Assembly (NCBI RefSeq): GCF_000308715.1
Contig: NZ_BAGH01000599.1
Location: 1-43,803 of the forward strand
From: Nocardia tenerifensis NBRC 101015
GTDB lineage: Bacteria; Actinomycetota; Actinomycetes; Mycobacteriales; Mycobacteriaceae
Length of the DNA stretch: 43,803 bases
Direction: 5' to 3'
The notes below the pieces were generated by a model. That model was given only the letters and a program-made list of their open reading frames with translations, was not told the DNA's origin and did not search any database. The position numbers and the translations under genes are program-made. Below, piece by piece: positions 8,180 to 16,420 of the stretch; positions within the stretch are counted from its first letter, which is position 1; each line of letters begins with the position of its first letter.

Positions 8180-9405
8180 CAGGATCTCGCGTGCAGAAAC
8201 CGGTGTGCCGCAACGGCGTACGTGAGGGCGTAGCGCTTCAGGTCGTCCACCGCCACGAATTCGTCGGCCTTGTGCGCGATCCACTTCCCACCCGGCCCGT
8301 AGACCACGCTGGGGACCTCGCCGTAGTGGGTCAGGATGGTGCCGTCGGTGGTGCCGGGCACGCCGCCGAGGCTCGGCCGGGCGCCGTTGACGATTTCGTG
8401 CGCGTCGACCAGCGCGGTGACAAACGATGTGTCCGAGGCGGTTTCGACCCACGGGCGGTCGTCGATGACGGTGACGGACGAGCCGATGCCGCTCTCGCGC
8501 GTCGCGGTGTCGACGCACTGGCCGATGCGTTTGAGCAGCGTCTCGTGGTCGACGCCGGGCACGGTGCGGACATCCAGGTAGAGCGCGCTCGTGCCGGTGA
8601 TGGTGTTCATCTGGTCCGGGGTGCCCGCGCGCACCACGGTCGGCGTGATCGAGGGAGCGCCGAGCGGCGGCCGGTCGCCGACCTCCCGGATCAGCGTGTG
8701 CTCGAGCGCCTCCAGCGCGAGCACCGTACGGGCCATGGCGGGCAACGTGTTCCGGCCCTGGAACGGCATCGCGCCGTGACTCATCACCCCGGTGAAGTCG
8801 ACCCTGAGCCGGATCGCGCCCTTCGAGATCGGGCAGACCTCGTCGCCCTCCGGCTCGCAGCAGATGACGCCGTCGACGTCGCGGACGAACCCGTTGGCGA
8901 CCGCGGCCTTGGCGCCCGTCATCATGCCCTCCTCGTCGGAGAGCAGCAACAGTCGGACGCGCCCGGGGAAGGGGCCGGACAGCTGCAAAGCCCTTGTCCC
9001 GTACAGCATTGCCGCCACTCCGGACTTCATGTCGGCGGCGCCGCGGCCGTAGAGCTTGCCGTCCCGGATCTCGCCGCCGAACGGGTCGACCGTCCACTGC
9101 TCGGGGTCGCCCTCGGCCACCACGTCCATGTGGCCCTCGAAGGCCAGCGTCGGGCCCGGCGCGCCGCCGCTCAGGGTGACCACGAGGTTCGGGCGGCCGT
9201 CGGCCTCGAAATACTCTGCCTCCCAGTCCCATTCCGCGAACTTCGCGCGGAGCAGGTCCGCGACGGCGCGCTCGCCTCGGCCCTCTTCGTGCGGGGTGTG
9301 GGTGCGCACGAGTTCGCGCGTGAACTCGATGAGTTCCTGCTCATCGATTCCGGCATCCAGCGAAGCGATGTCCACGGTGACCCCCATGGCGTCAAGTCTG
9401 TCCAT
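8179..9405 (-). CDS. M20 family metallopeptidase/deacylase (ArgE/DapE type)
   Basis: A 408-residue M20 enzyme. Metal-binding motifs occur in order: GHMDVV (His), GRGAADMKSG (bridging Asp), DEEG (catalytic and metal Glu) and a C-terminal HKADEF (His). A dimerisation insert lies between them, around residues 200-310. ArgE/DapE-type enzymes hydrolyse N-acyl or peptide bonds. In a phosphonate cluster this fits removal of a protecting N-acyl group or trimming of a peptide, comparable in logic to deacetylation late in phosphinothricin biosynthesis. It starts one base after the methyltransferase stop (TAG-C-ATG), so it is probably translated by re-initiation; ATG 9387 is an alternative start six residues in. 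Specificity is unknown. Confidence 0.88.
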   Translation of the reverse strand: MDRLDAMGVTVDIASLDAGIDEQELIEFTRELVRTHTPHEEGRGERAVADLLRAKFAEWDWEAEYFEADGRPNLVVTLSGGAPGPTLAFEGHMDVVAEGDPEQWTVDPFGGEIRDGKLYGRGAADMKSGVAAMLYGTRALQLSGPFPGRVRLLLLSDEEGMMTGAKAAVANGFVRDVDGVICCEPEGDEVCPISKGAIRLRVDFTGVMSHGAMPFQGRNTLPAMARTVLALEALEHTLIREVGDRPPLGAPSITPTVVRAGTPDQMNTITGTSALYLDVRTVPGVDHETLLKRIGQCVDTATRESGIGSSVTVIDDRPWVETASDTSFVTALVDAHEIVNGARPSLGGVPGTTDGTILTHYGEVPSVVYGPGGKWIAHKADEFVAVDDLKRYALTYAVAAHRFLHARS

Positions 9406-9406
9406 G

Positions 9407-10237
9407 CTACGACGGCGTCGGTGTCCCCGTGCCGGATCCGGTGTCCCCGTGCGGGATCTGGCCGCTCCGGCGCGCCCTGATCCACGACATGGCTTGCCGC
9501 AGACCGGTGATCTCGCCGTCCTCCACGACGACGTTGGTGCCGAAGCCGTCGTCGTCGACGCGCCCGAGGGCCGCGAACCGCCGCCGCACCTCGGCCGCCT
9601 CCGCCGGCCCCGCGCCGCCGTCGTCGAGCCACTGATCCAGCGGCCGGAAACTGGTGGTCCGGCGGCACTCGACCATGTCGAGCCCGTTGCCCCGCAGCAG
9701 TTCGACGATCTGGTTCTCGCGAAGTGTTGTGGCGTGCCCGGGATCCCGGACGCGCTGGATCCGCTCGAACTCCTCGTGCGCCGCGCCGGACAGGCCCGTC
9801 ACGTTGTCCGCGACGATGACGTGACCGAAAGGCCCGAGCACGCGCGCCATTTCGGCGACGACGAGGCCGGGGTGTTCGACCTGGTGCAGCGCGCGCGTGC
9901 ACAGGACGAGATCGAATGCGCCGTCGGCGAACGGCAACTCCTCGGCCAGACCGACGACCAGCCGCACTCCGCTCACCTCGGCGCGGGCCTGCCGGAGCAT
10001 GTCGATCGAGGAGTCGACGCCGACGATCGTCGCGCCGGCACCCGCTTTCGCCACCACCGCCGCCGCAGCCCCGGTGCCAGTCGCCATATCGAGGGCGCGC
10101 TCGAAATCCAGCGACCGGATCAGCTCGGCCAGCAGATCCGCCTGCAGCCGACGCGCCTGCCCGCCGGCGTACGACTGGGCAATCGCCCCGAATCTCACCT
10201 GGTTTCGGGAAACTTGCTCGCGGTAACCATCGGCCAT
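9407..10237 (-). CDS. class I SAM-dependent methyltransferase (UbiE-like)
   Basis: A 276-residue methyltransferase. The SAM-binding motif I is LDMATGTGAAAA (about residues 49-60), with GVDSS ending the second strand. LPFADGAFDLVLCTRALHQV is motif II/III, followed by the usual MARVLGPFGHVIVADN. The C-terminal ~20 residues, rich in Gly, Thr and Ser, look disordered. It is the first gene of a four-gene minus operon (methyltransferase, M20 enzyme, condensation domain, SDR) and is divergent from the phosphonate operon. The start ATG 10237 has GAGGTG upstream. The substrate may be a phosphonate, amine or hydroxyl of the product; nothing in the sequence decides this. Confidence 0.87.
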   Translation of the reverse strand: MADGYREQVSRNQVRFGAIAQSYAGGQARRLQADLLAELIRSLDFERALDMATGTGAAAAVVAKAGAGATIVGVDSSIDMLRQARAEVSGVRLVVGLAEELPFADGAFDLVLCTRALHQVEHPGLVVAEMARVLGPFGHVIVADNVTGLSGAAHEEFERIQRVRDPGHATTLRENQIVELLRGNGLDMVECRRTTSFRPLDQWLDDGGAGPAEAAEVRRRFAALGRVDDDGFGTNVVVEDGEITGLRQAMSWIRARRSGQIPHGDTGSGTGTPTPS

Positions 10238-10499
10238 CTGTCACACCTCGGCGCCGTGGGTGTTCGTGCGACCCCGGGAACCCAAGGGGTACGGCAAATC
10301 TGATATTCGCCGATATGCAACGGCCCTACGGTACCGTGGATTCACGCAAAAAGCCGCGTCCGTACACCGGGGGGACATCATCGGGATCGCCCGCTTCCCG
10401 GTCGACACATCGGCCGGTGACCGGTGCCCGGATGTTGCCGGCGTCCGTATCGAGGCCCCCTGCGGTAGTCACTGGTCTTTCGAGGGAGGCAGGTGGTCG
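10238..10499. promoter_or_regulatory. divergent promoter region of the phosphonate cluster
   Basis: A 262-bp non-coding gap between the minus operon (methyltransferase) and the plus phosphonate operon. It should hold both promoters. Visible structure: GATAT repeated at a 10-bp period near 10300-10316 in the only AT-richer stretch, and the perfect palindrome CCGGT-G-ACCGG at 10414-10424, a candidate operator. I see no convincing -35/-10 pair. Open frames across it lack coding character. No pathway-specific regulator gene lies inside the cluster, so the regulator must be encoded elsewhere. Confidence 0.4.
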
Positions 10500-11651
10500 A
10501 TGGACGCCGCCGATGTTCCCGGCAGCTCCGTGCTGATGGACTCGCCTCGCACGATCGTCGGTGTGCGCGCGGCCGAGCTCGCGGCCGAGGTGGTGACCGG
10601 CGCGGCGGGCACGACGGCCCCGCGCGTACTCGTCACGGCCGGTAGCGGTTTCGCGCTGCGTAGCTGGTCCGCGCCGCTGCTGGCCGCGCTTGGCTCGTTT
10701 CCGCTGCACACCGTGGTCCAATCCGGCCTGCCCACACCGGAATCCGTGGCGCTGCTCGCCCACCAGGTGCGCGCGCACCGCGCCGACGTGGTCGTCACGA
10801 TCGGCGGCGGCAGCGTCATGGACGCGGGCAAGGCCGCCGCGGCGCTGTCGGTCACGTCCGATCCCACCCCCGAATCGGTGGTGCGGATGTGCCGCGAAGG
10901 CGCGGGCGCACAGGGTGTTCCGCCGATCATCGCCCTGCCGACGACGCCGGGCACCGGCGCCGAGGCCACGCCGTTCGCCACGATCTGGCATCGGGATCGG
11001 GGGCGCAAGCTCTCCCTGCGCGGGTCCGCCCTGCTGCCCGCGACGGCCGTCCTCGACCCGGACCTGCTCGTCGGGCTGCCGGCGCCCCACCTCGTCAGCT
11101 GCCTGCTCGACACGCTCGCCCAGGGGTTGGAGGGCGCGTGGTCCATCCGCGCCGACGAGCGGTCCGAGTGGCTCGGCGCGACCGCGCTGGCGCTGCTCGC
11201 CGATCTGCTCGACCGGCCACACGACAACCTGGACGCGACGCAACGCCATGCCGCGCTGCTCGCCGGCCACCTCGCCGGGCGCGCCATCGCCATCGCGGGA
11301 ACCACTGTGTGCCATGCGATGTCGTACTCGCTGACGCTGCGCCACGGCCTCAGCCACGGTCATGCCTGCGGGGTCACGCTGGCGGCCGTGCTGCGCTACA
11401 ACGCGCTGGTAGACGACGACTGCACCGACCCGCGCGGCGCGCTGCGCGTGCGCGGCGCGATCGACAAAGCGGTACAGGCCACGGGCCTGGACGGCGTCGA
11501 GACCCTGGCGCGCAAGATCGAGGGGCTCGCGCGGTCGCCCGCGCTGCCGCCCGTCCCCGACATTCGCCGCGACGCGACCCGGATCGCCACCGAAGCACTC
11601 GCTTACGACCGCGCGGGCAACAACCCCGCCGCGTGGATGTGGCGGCCCTGA
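10500..11651 (+). CDS. phosphonoacetaldehyde reductase-like iron-type alcohol dehydrogenase (PhpC/FomC-like)
   Basis: A 383-residue group III alcohol dehydrogenase. The nucleotide motif GGGSVMDAGKA is at about 102-112, followed by PTTPGTGAEAT. The metal-site region comes next: D204 in LLDTLAQGLEGAW, H272 in TVCHAMSYSLT, and H286 in HGLSHGHA. In iron enzymes the ligands are Asp, His, His, His with the first pair spaced D-x3-H; here the second position is Gln208. Its place directly before a hydroxyethylphosphonate dioxygenase gene and near PEP mutase matches phpC of the phosphinothricin cluster, which reduces phosphonoacetaldehyde to 2-hydroxyethylphosphonate. Start ATG 10500 follows a GGGAGGCAGG stretch. 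The function is inferred from context plus family. Confidence 0.8.
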   Translation: MDAADVPGSSVLMDSPRTIVGVRAAELAAEVVTGAAGTTAPRVLVTAGSGFALRSWSAPLLAALGSFPLHTVVQSGLPTPESVALLAHQVRAHRADVVVTIGGGSVMDAGKAAAALSVTSDPTPESVVRMCREGAGAQGVPPIIALPTTPGTGAEATPFATIWHRDRGRKLSLRGSALLPATAVLDPDLLVGLPAPHLVSCLLDTLAQGLEGAWSIRADERSEWLGATALALLADLLDRPHDNLDATQRHAALLAGHLAGRAIAIAGTTVCHAMSYSLTLRHGLSHGHACGVTLAAVLRYNALVDDDCTDPRGALRVRGAIDKAVQATGLDGVETLARKIEGLARSPALPPVPDIRRDATRIATEALAYDRAGNNPAAWMWRP

Positions 11652-11684
11652 CGCGGCTGCTGGCCCGGACCGCGGAGAGGGATT

Positions 11685-13001
11685 ATGCGCGTTGACAATT
11701 ACAAGGTCATGCACTGGCTCAACGCCAGAAAGCTGACGACCGGACAGGCCGCCGAGGCCGCAGGCCTGGACCACGCGCAGCTCGACAAGCTCATGGCGGG
11801 CGAGGACGAGTGGCCGGACGAGATCGCCCTCGCGGTCGCGCGGGCGCTGCTCCTCTCGCCCGAACAGCTTGTGGCGAGCGGTCGTTCGGAGCTGACCGCG
11901 CTCGTCCGCACCGCCCGGGAACTGCGCGACACCCGCCGCCCCATCCAGCGCGACGGCATCCACTTCTACAACTACTACACAATGGCCGCCCCGCAGGGCG
12001 CCGTCGCGCCGGTCATCCTGGACATCCTGTGTCCCGCGGATCGCCTGCCCGCCTTGAACAATGGGCATCTGGAGCCCGCGATCACCATCAATCTCGGCCC
12101 CGGCGACATCCACGGCCGCTGGGGCGCCGAGCTGAGCGAGGCGACCTGGCAGGTGATCGCGGCCAACTCCGGCGCGGACTCCTGGATCGTCGGCGACTCC
12201 TACGTCGAGCCGTCCTACTGCCCGCACACCTACTCGCTGGCCGGCGACGCCCCGGCCCGAATCGTCTCCTACACAGGGCAATCCTCGCTCGCCGGGCTCA
12301 TGGAGGACGCCAACGACTGGTCCGATCCCGCGGCCGCGGCCATGCTCGACCGGCTCGACGACCACCTGACCCCGGACCGGGTGGCCGCACTGCTGCTCGC
12401 CCGCCGCGGGCACACGATCGAGTCGGCCGCGTCGGGAATGGGCGTGCCCGCAACGGATCTCGTCGCCGCGCTCGACCGGGGCGAGGTCGAACTCCTGCGC
12501 GCACTGGGGACGACGCTCGGCTTCGACTACCGGCTGCTGCTGCGGCCCGCGACCCGGCACGACGCGGTCGGCAAGACGTTCCAGGATGTCGACGGATGCC
12601 GCAGGGAGACAAGGGTTTTCCAGGGTTACCGGGTCGCCTCCATGGCCTCCGCCCCACACCTGCCCGACCTCACCGGCCTGTTCATGCGGGTAACCGGGGA
12701 CGACGGCGCGAGCCTGTGCGAGCCCGCCGAGTCGCACTACCTCGTGACCTCGGGCACGCCGAGGCTGCACTGGACCGCCGCCGACGGCCGGGAGGAACAC
12801 GCGGACCTCGAAGTCGACGCGTCGGCCTGGGTCGCACCCTTCGTGGCGCATCGGTGGTCCGGCGACGCCGCGCTGATCAAGCTCGGCTCCGGACGACACC
12901 TGGGCTACCTCGACCTGTACGAGCTGACCAATACCTACGCCGCGGCGTCCACCCTGCGGCGCGGCCGCCGGGACAGCCGCGGCTGGGGTTACGACTCCTG
13001 A
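11685..13001 (+). CDS. 2-hydroxyethylphosphonate dioxygenase (HEPD, PhpD-like)
   Basis: A 438-residue protein strongly resembling HEPD of Streptomyces viridochromogenes. The N-terminus is helix-turn-helix-like (VMHWLNARKLTTGQAAEAAG), followed by RRPIQRDGIHFYNYY, LPALNNGHLEPAI, GDSYVEPSYCPH and SLAGDAPARIVSYT, then a second HTH-plus-cupin repeat. The iron ligands line up as His128, Glu175 and His181, and Lys16 of NARK is kept. HEPD uses Fe(II) and O2 to cleave 2-hydroxyethylphosphonate into hydroxymethylphosphonate and formate. The related methylphosphonate synthase has Gln at the Glu position, so Glu175 favours HEPD. It is the second gene of the operon, 33 bp after the reductase. This is the most diagnostic gene of the pathway with PEP mutase. 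Confidence 0.93.
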   Translation: MRVDNYKVMHWLNARKLTTGQAAEAAGLDHAQLDKLMAGEDEWPDEIALAVARALLLSPEQLVASGRSELTALVRTARELRDTRRPIQRDGIHFYNYYTMAAPQGAVAPVILDILCPADRLPALNNGHLEPAITINLGPGDIHGRWGAELSEATWQVIAANSGADSWIVGDSYVEPSYCPHTYSLAGDAPARIVSYTGQSSLAGLMEDANDWSDPAAAAMLDRLDDHLTPDRVAALLLARRGHTIESAASGMGVPATDLVAALDRGEVELLRALGTTLGFDYRLLLRPATRHDAVGKTFQDVDGCRRETRVFQGYRVASMASAPHLPDLTGLFMRVTGDDGASLCEPAESHYLVTSGTPRLHWTAADGREEHADLEVDASAWVAPFVAHRWSGDAALIKLGSGRHLGYLDLYELTNTYAAASTLRRGRRDSRGWGYDS

Positions 13002-13025
13002 GAACCGCGGGCAAGGGAGAACAGA

Positions 13026-14036
13026 GTGCGCGTCGTCTACACCGATCCCGCCTGGGCGTTGAACGAGCAGGGCCGACCGGATCCGGCCAGGGCCGATATC
13101 GAACGCACCGTCTTCGGCGACGGGATCGACCTGCGCCTCGGGCTGTTCGACGGCCGATATGTGGTGCAGGGCCCGGAGTTCCACGATCATGTGCGCGGCG
13201 CGGACGCCCTGGTGATCTATCGCTGCCAGGTCACCCCCGAACTGCTCGACGCCGTCGGGCCGAACTGCCGGGTGATCGCGCGCAGCGGGGTCGGCATCGA
13301 CAATCTGAACGCGCCGCTGCTGGCCGGGACGGGCATCGTGGCGTTCAACGTGCCCGATTACTGCGTCGACGAGGTCAGCACGCACACCCTCGCCCTCCTG
13401 CTCGCGCTGGAGCGCAAGGTCTGCACCCAAAACCGGCTCGTCAAGATCGGCCGGTGGAACATCCACGCGGGCGGGGTGCCGCGGCGGGTGGCGACGTGCA
13501 CCGCGGGCATCATCGGATTCGGCCGCATCGGCCGGGCGACCGCCCGGAAACTTCAGGCGTTCTACCGGAACATCATCGCCTACGACCCCTACGTGTCCGC
13601 CGATCTCATGGCCGGCTACGGCGTCACCGCCGTCGGCGACCTGACCGAGTTGTTCGCCGCGGCGGACTCGGTGGTGATCCACGCGGCACTCACCGAAGAG
13701 ACCGACCGCCTCGTGGACGCCACCGCCCTGGCCGCGGTCCGGCCGGGCGCCCTGCTCGTCAACACCGCGCGGGGTCGGCTGGTCGATCCGGCCGCCGCGC
13801 TCGAGGCGCTGGAGGCGGGCCGGCTGGGCGGTTTCGCCTCGGACGTCTTCACGCCGGAGGACCCCAACGACGATCCGACGGCGCGAAAGCTGCTGCCCCG
13901 CGACGACGTGGTGGTGTCCGCGCACCGCGCGTTCCTGTCGGCGGAGTCCGAGCGCAGCTGCCGCCGCCGGATCGCCGAGGGCGTGGCGACCGTGCTGGCC
14001 GGCGGGCCGCCGCCCGCCGAGGGCCGAGTGACCTGA
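13026..14036 (+). CDS. D-2-hydroxyacid dehydrogenase family enzyme (PhpE-like)
   Basis: A 336-residue NAD-dependent dehydrogenase of the D-isomer-specific family (CtBP/phosphoglycerate dehydrogenase type). The Rossmann motif GIIGFGRIGRAT is at about residues 160-171. The catalytic set is visible: Arg in ARSGVGIDN, Glu in TPEDPND and His in SAHRAF, with NTARGRLVD typical of the family. In the phosphinothricin pathway the homologous PhpE oxidises hydroxymethylphosphonate on the way to phosphonoformate, and the gene order reductase, HEPD, dehydrogenase is the same here. Start GTG 13026 has GGGAG upstream. The role as hydroxymethylphosphonate dehydrogenase is inferred from order and family; another phosphonate alcohol could be the substrate. 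Confidence 0.85.
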   Translation: MRVVYTDPAWALNEQGRPDPARADIERTVFGDGIDLRLGLFDGRYVVQGPEFHDHVRGADALVIYRCQVTPELLDAVGPNCRVIARSGVGIDNLNAPLLAGTGIVAFNVPDYCVDEVSTHTLALLLALERKVCTQNRLVKIGRWNIHAGGVPRRVATCTAGIIGFGRIGRATARKLQAFYRNIIAYDPYVSADLMAGYGVTAVGDLTELFAAADSVVIHAALTEETDRLVDATALAAVRPGALLVNTARGRLVDPAAALEALEAGRLGGFASDVFTPEDPNDDPTARKLLPRDDVVVSAHRAFLSAESERSCRRRIAEGVATVLAGGPPPAEGRVT

Positions 14037-14046
14037 TCGAGAGGCG

Positions 14047-15024
14047 ATGCGCGTGAGCGAGAACTTCCCTGGGCGAACCGGCGCCACGGCCGGTCTGCGG
14101 CTGCGCGGGCTGCTCGCCGATCCGCAGCCGTCCTACCTGATGGGCGCCCACGACGGCCTCAGCGCCCGCATCGCGGCCGAGGCCGGATTCACCGGTGTGT
14201 GGGCGTCCGGCCTGTGCATGTCGACCGTGCTCGGCGCGCGGGACAGCGACGAGATCTCCTGGGCCGAACTGCTCGATCTCGTGGCGCGGATCGTCGAGGG
14301 CGGCGGCCTGCCGGTGCTCGTCGACGCCGACACCGGCTACGGCAACTTCAACACCGCGCGCCGGTTCGCCGCGCGCGCCGAGCGGATCGGCGCGGCGGGA
14401 ATGTGCCTGGAGGACAAGGTCTTTCCCAAGATGAACTCCTACTTCGGCGACAGTCACCCGCTGGCGCCGGTCGGCGACATGTGCGCCAAGCTCGCGGCCT
14501 GCCGCGACCAGGTCGACGCCGAGTTCGTGCTGGTGGCCCGAACCGAGGCCCTGATCGCCGGAGCCGGTCTCGCCGAGGCGCTGCGCCGCGCCGAGGCGTA
14601 CCGGCAGGCCGGGGCGGACGCCATCTTCATCCACTCGCGGCGTCGCACCGTCGACGAGATCGCCGAGTTCACCGCGGAGTGGGGCGCGCGGCTGCCGCTG
14701 GTGATCGCGCCGACGACCTACCACACGGTGCCGAGGGCGACCTTCGCCGAACTCGGTATCGCCGCGGTGATCTGGGCCAACCAGTCCATGCGCGCCGCGG
14801 TCGCCGCCATGCGGCAGGTCTGCCGGTCGCTACTGGCCGACGGCGCGGCCGCGGTCGAGCCCGGCATCGCCTCGCTGCGAGAACTGTTCGACCTAATGGG
14901 GTATCCGGAACTGGAGGCCGACGAGGCGCACTACACCGCGTTGGCGCAGAAGTGGTCCGACGCGAAACCCGTACGAGTGCAGTCACATTCGATGAGCGAC
15001 GAGGACGTGAAACATGTTTCGTGA
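14047..15024 (+). CDS. pepM: phosphoenolpyruvate phosphomutase (PepM)
   Basis: A 325-residue member of the isocitrate lyase/PEP mutase superfamily. The mutase signature EDKX5N is intact (EDKVFPKMN, residues 122-130), which separates PEP mutase from lyases and hydrolases of the fold. Mg-binding DADTGYGN is at 93-100, and the N-terminus GAHDGLSARIAAEAGF is typical. It isomerises PEP to phosphonopyruvate, forming the C-P bond that starts nearly all phosphonate pathways. It lies 10 bp after the dehydrogenase and overlaps the aldehyde dehydrogenase by 11 bp. ATG 14047 has GAGAGG upstream; GTG 14053 is a possible alternative. The equilibrium lies far toward PEP, so a strong next step is required, normally phosphonopyruvate decarboxylase, which is absent from the window. 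Confidence 0.95.
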   Translation: MRVSENFPGRTGATAGLRLRGLLADPQPSYLMGAHDGLSARIAAEAGFTGVWASGLCMSTVLGARDSDEISWAELLDLVARIVEGGGLPVLVDADTGYGNFNTARRFAARAERIGAAGMCLEDKVFPKMNSYFGDSHPLAPVGDMCAKLAACRDQVDAEFVLVARTEALIAGAGLAEALRRAEAYRQAGADAIFIHSRRRTVDEIAEFTAEWGARLPLVIAPTTYHTVPRATFAELGIAAVIWANQSMRAAVAAMRQVCRSLLADGAAAVEPGIASLRELFDLMGYPELEADEAHYTALAQKWSDAKPVRVQSHSMSDEDVKHVS

Positions 15025-16411
15025 CGGCGCGTTACAGCCCTCCTCCGACGACATCGCGGTGCGCAGCCCCTGGACCGGCGAGACCGTCGGCCGGGTCGCG
15101 CGCGACACCGCCGCGCAGTTGGACGAGGCCGTGCGGGGCGTCCGAGCCGCCTGGCGACCGCCACGGCCGGACCGGCGGGCGGCGATCCTGCACGCGGCCG
15201 CGCGCCTGATCCGCGAAAGATCGGACGCCCTGGCCGAATTGATCTCCCGCGAATCCGGCGTGTGCCTCGCCGAGACCCGCAAGGAGACCGAGCGGGCCGC
15301 CACCAACCTGGTCGTCGCGGCGGGCGAGGCCGAGCGCCTGCGCGGCGAGAACATCCCGGTGCCGGGCCATGATCGCCTGGCGCTCACCGTGTTCGAGCCG
15401 ATCGGGATCGTCGCCGCGATCACGCCGTTCAACCGGCCGCTCAACCAGGTGGTCGTGAAGATCGCGCCCGCCGTCGCCGCGGGCTGCGCGGTCGTGCTCA
15501 AACCGTCGGAGAAGACGCCGCTCACCGCGCTCGCCTTCGCCGAGATCCTGCTCGAGGCCGGGCTGCCGCCGGAGCACCTGGTCGTCACCACCGGCGAACC
15601 CGGCGTCATCGGCGCCGCAATCGCCGGGCATCCGGAGATCGACATGGTCACCTTCACCGGCTCGGCGAGCACGGGACGCGCGGTGGCCAGGGCCGCCGCG
15701 GGCAAGAAGGTGCTGCTGGAGCTGGGCGGGAACGATCCGCTCATCGTGCTGCCCGACGCCGATCTCGCACTCGCGATGCAGCTGGTCGGGCAGGGCGCCT
15801 TCGCCACCGCGGGGCAGTCCTGCCGGGGGATCAAGCGCGTGATCGTCGTCGGCGACGTCGCCGACGAGCTGGTCGCCGGGGTGGTGGAGGCGGCGCGGGG
15901 CAAACGGGCCGGGGATCCGCTCGATCCGGCGACCGATGTCGGCCCGCTCATCAGCGAGGACGCCGCGGTCGTGGTGGAGCGGCGGATCGCAGGCGCGGTC
16001 GCCGCGAACGCGAAACTGCTGCACGGCGGCGATCGGCGCGGTCCGCTCATCACCCCCGCGGTGCTGGACCACGTCCCGGCGGACGCCGAGTTGGTGGTCG
16101 AGGAGACCTTCGGGCCCGTAGCGCCGGTCATCCGAGTGGCCGACACCGCGGAGGCGATCCGGGTCGCCAACGGGACGCGGTACGGGTTGCAGGCGGGCGT
16201 GGTCACCTCGAATGTGGCCGCCTTCACCAGTATTGCCGAGGCGCTGCGGGTCGGTGCCGTAAACCTCAATGCCGGACCGCATTTCGACTCACCGCACATT
16301 CCCTTCGGCGGCGTGAAGTCCAGCGGCTTAGGCCGCGAGGGCATCTCCTACTCGATCAGGGAGATGAGCACCGTCAAGACGGTCACGCTGCCGTACCCCT
16401 TCGCAGGTTAG
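15014..16411 (+). CDS. NAD(P)-dependent aldehyde dehydrogenase (PhpJ/phosphonoaldehyde-type)
   Basis: A 465-residue aldehyde dehydrogenase with the full catalytic set: Asn in ITPFNRP, Glu in LLELGGNDP and the nucleophile Cys in TAGQSCRGIKR. VLKPSEKTP and FTGSASTGR contact the cofactor, and HIPFGGVKSSGLGREG is near the C-terminus. Its start overlaps pepM by 11 bp, so it is part of the core operon. The position beside a PhpE-like dehydrogenase fits oxidation of phosphonoformaldehyde to phosphonoformate, as proposed for PhpJ in phosphinothricin biosynthesis. Alternatives are oxidation of phosphonoacetaldehyde to phosphonoacetate, or of an unrelated aldehyde. The catalytic chemistry is secure; the substrate is inferred. 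Confidence 0.86.
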   Translation: MFRDGALQPSSDDIAVRSPWTGETVGRVARDTAAQLDEAVRGVRAAWRPPRPDRRAAILHAAARLIRERSDALAELISRESGVCLAETRKETERAATNLVVAAGEAERLRGENIPVPGHDRLALTVFEPIGIVAAITPFNRPLNQVVVKIAPAVAAGCAVVLKPSEKTPLTALAFAEILLEAGLPPEHLVVTTGEPGVIGAAIAGHPEIDMVTFTGSASTGRAVARAAAGKKVLLELGGNDPLIVLPDADLALAMQLVGQGAFATAGQSCRGIKRVIVVGDVADELVAGVVEAARGKRAGDPLDPATDVGPLISEDAAVVVERRIAGAVAANAKLLHGGDRRGPLITPAVLDHVPADAELVVEETFGPVAPVIRVADTAEAIRVANGTRYGLQAGVVTSNVAAFTSIAEALRVGAVNLNAGPHFDSPHIPFGGVKSSGLGREGISYSIREMSTVKTVTLPYPFAG

Positions 16412-16420
16412 GACGAACGA

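Noticed and set aside
10450..10486. TCGAG twice upstream of the phosphonate operon, considered as a SARP site.
   Set aside because: The copies are 30 bp apart, not 11 or a multiple of it.
11685..11900. The helix-turn-helix-like N-terminus of the HEPD gene, considered as a transcription regulator.
   Set aside because: Characterised HEPD proteins have the same HTH-like region as part of the enzyme fold, and all catalytic residues are present.
10326..14087. A 1253-codon open frame on the minus strand across the reductase, HEPD and dehydrogenase genes.
   Set aside because: It is antisense to three clearly recognisable enzymes, has low-complexity Arg/Gly/Asp composition and no family features. 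It is a GC-rich shadow frame.
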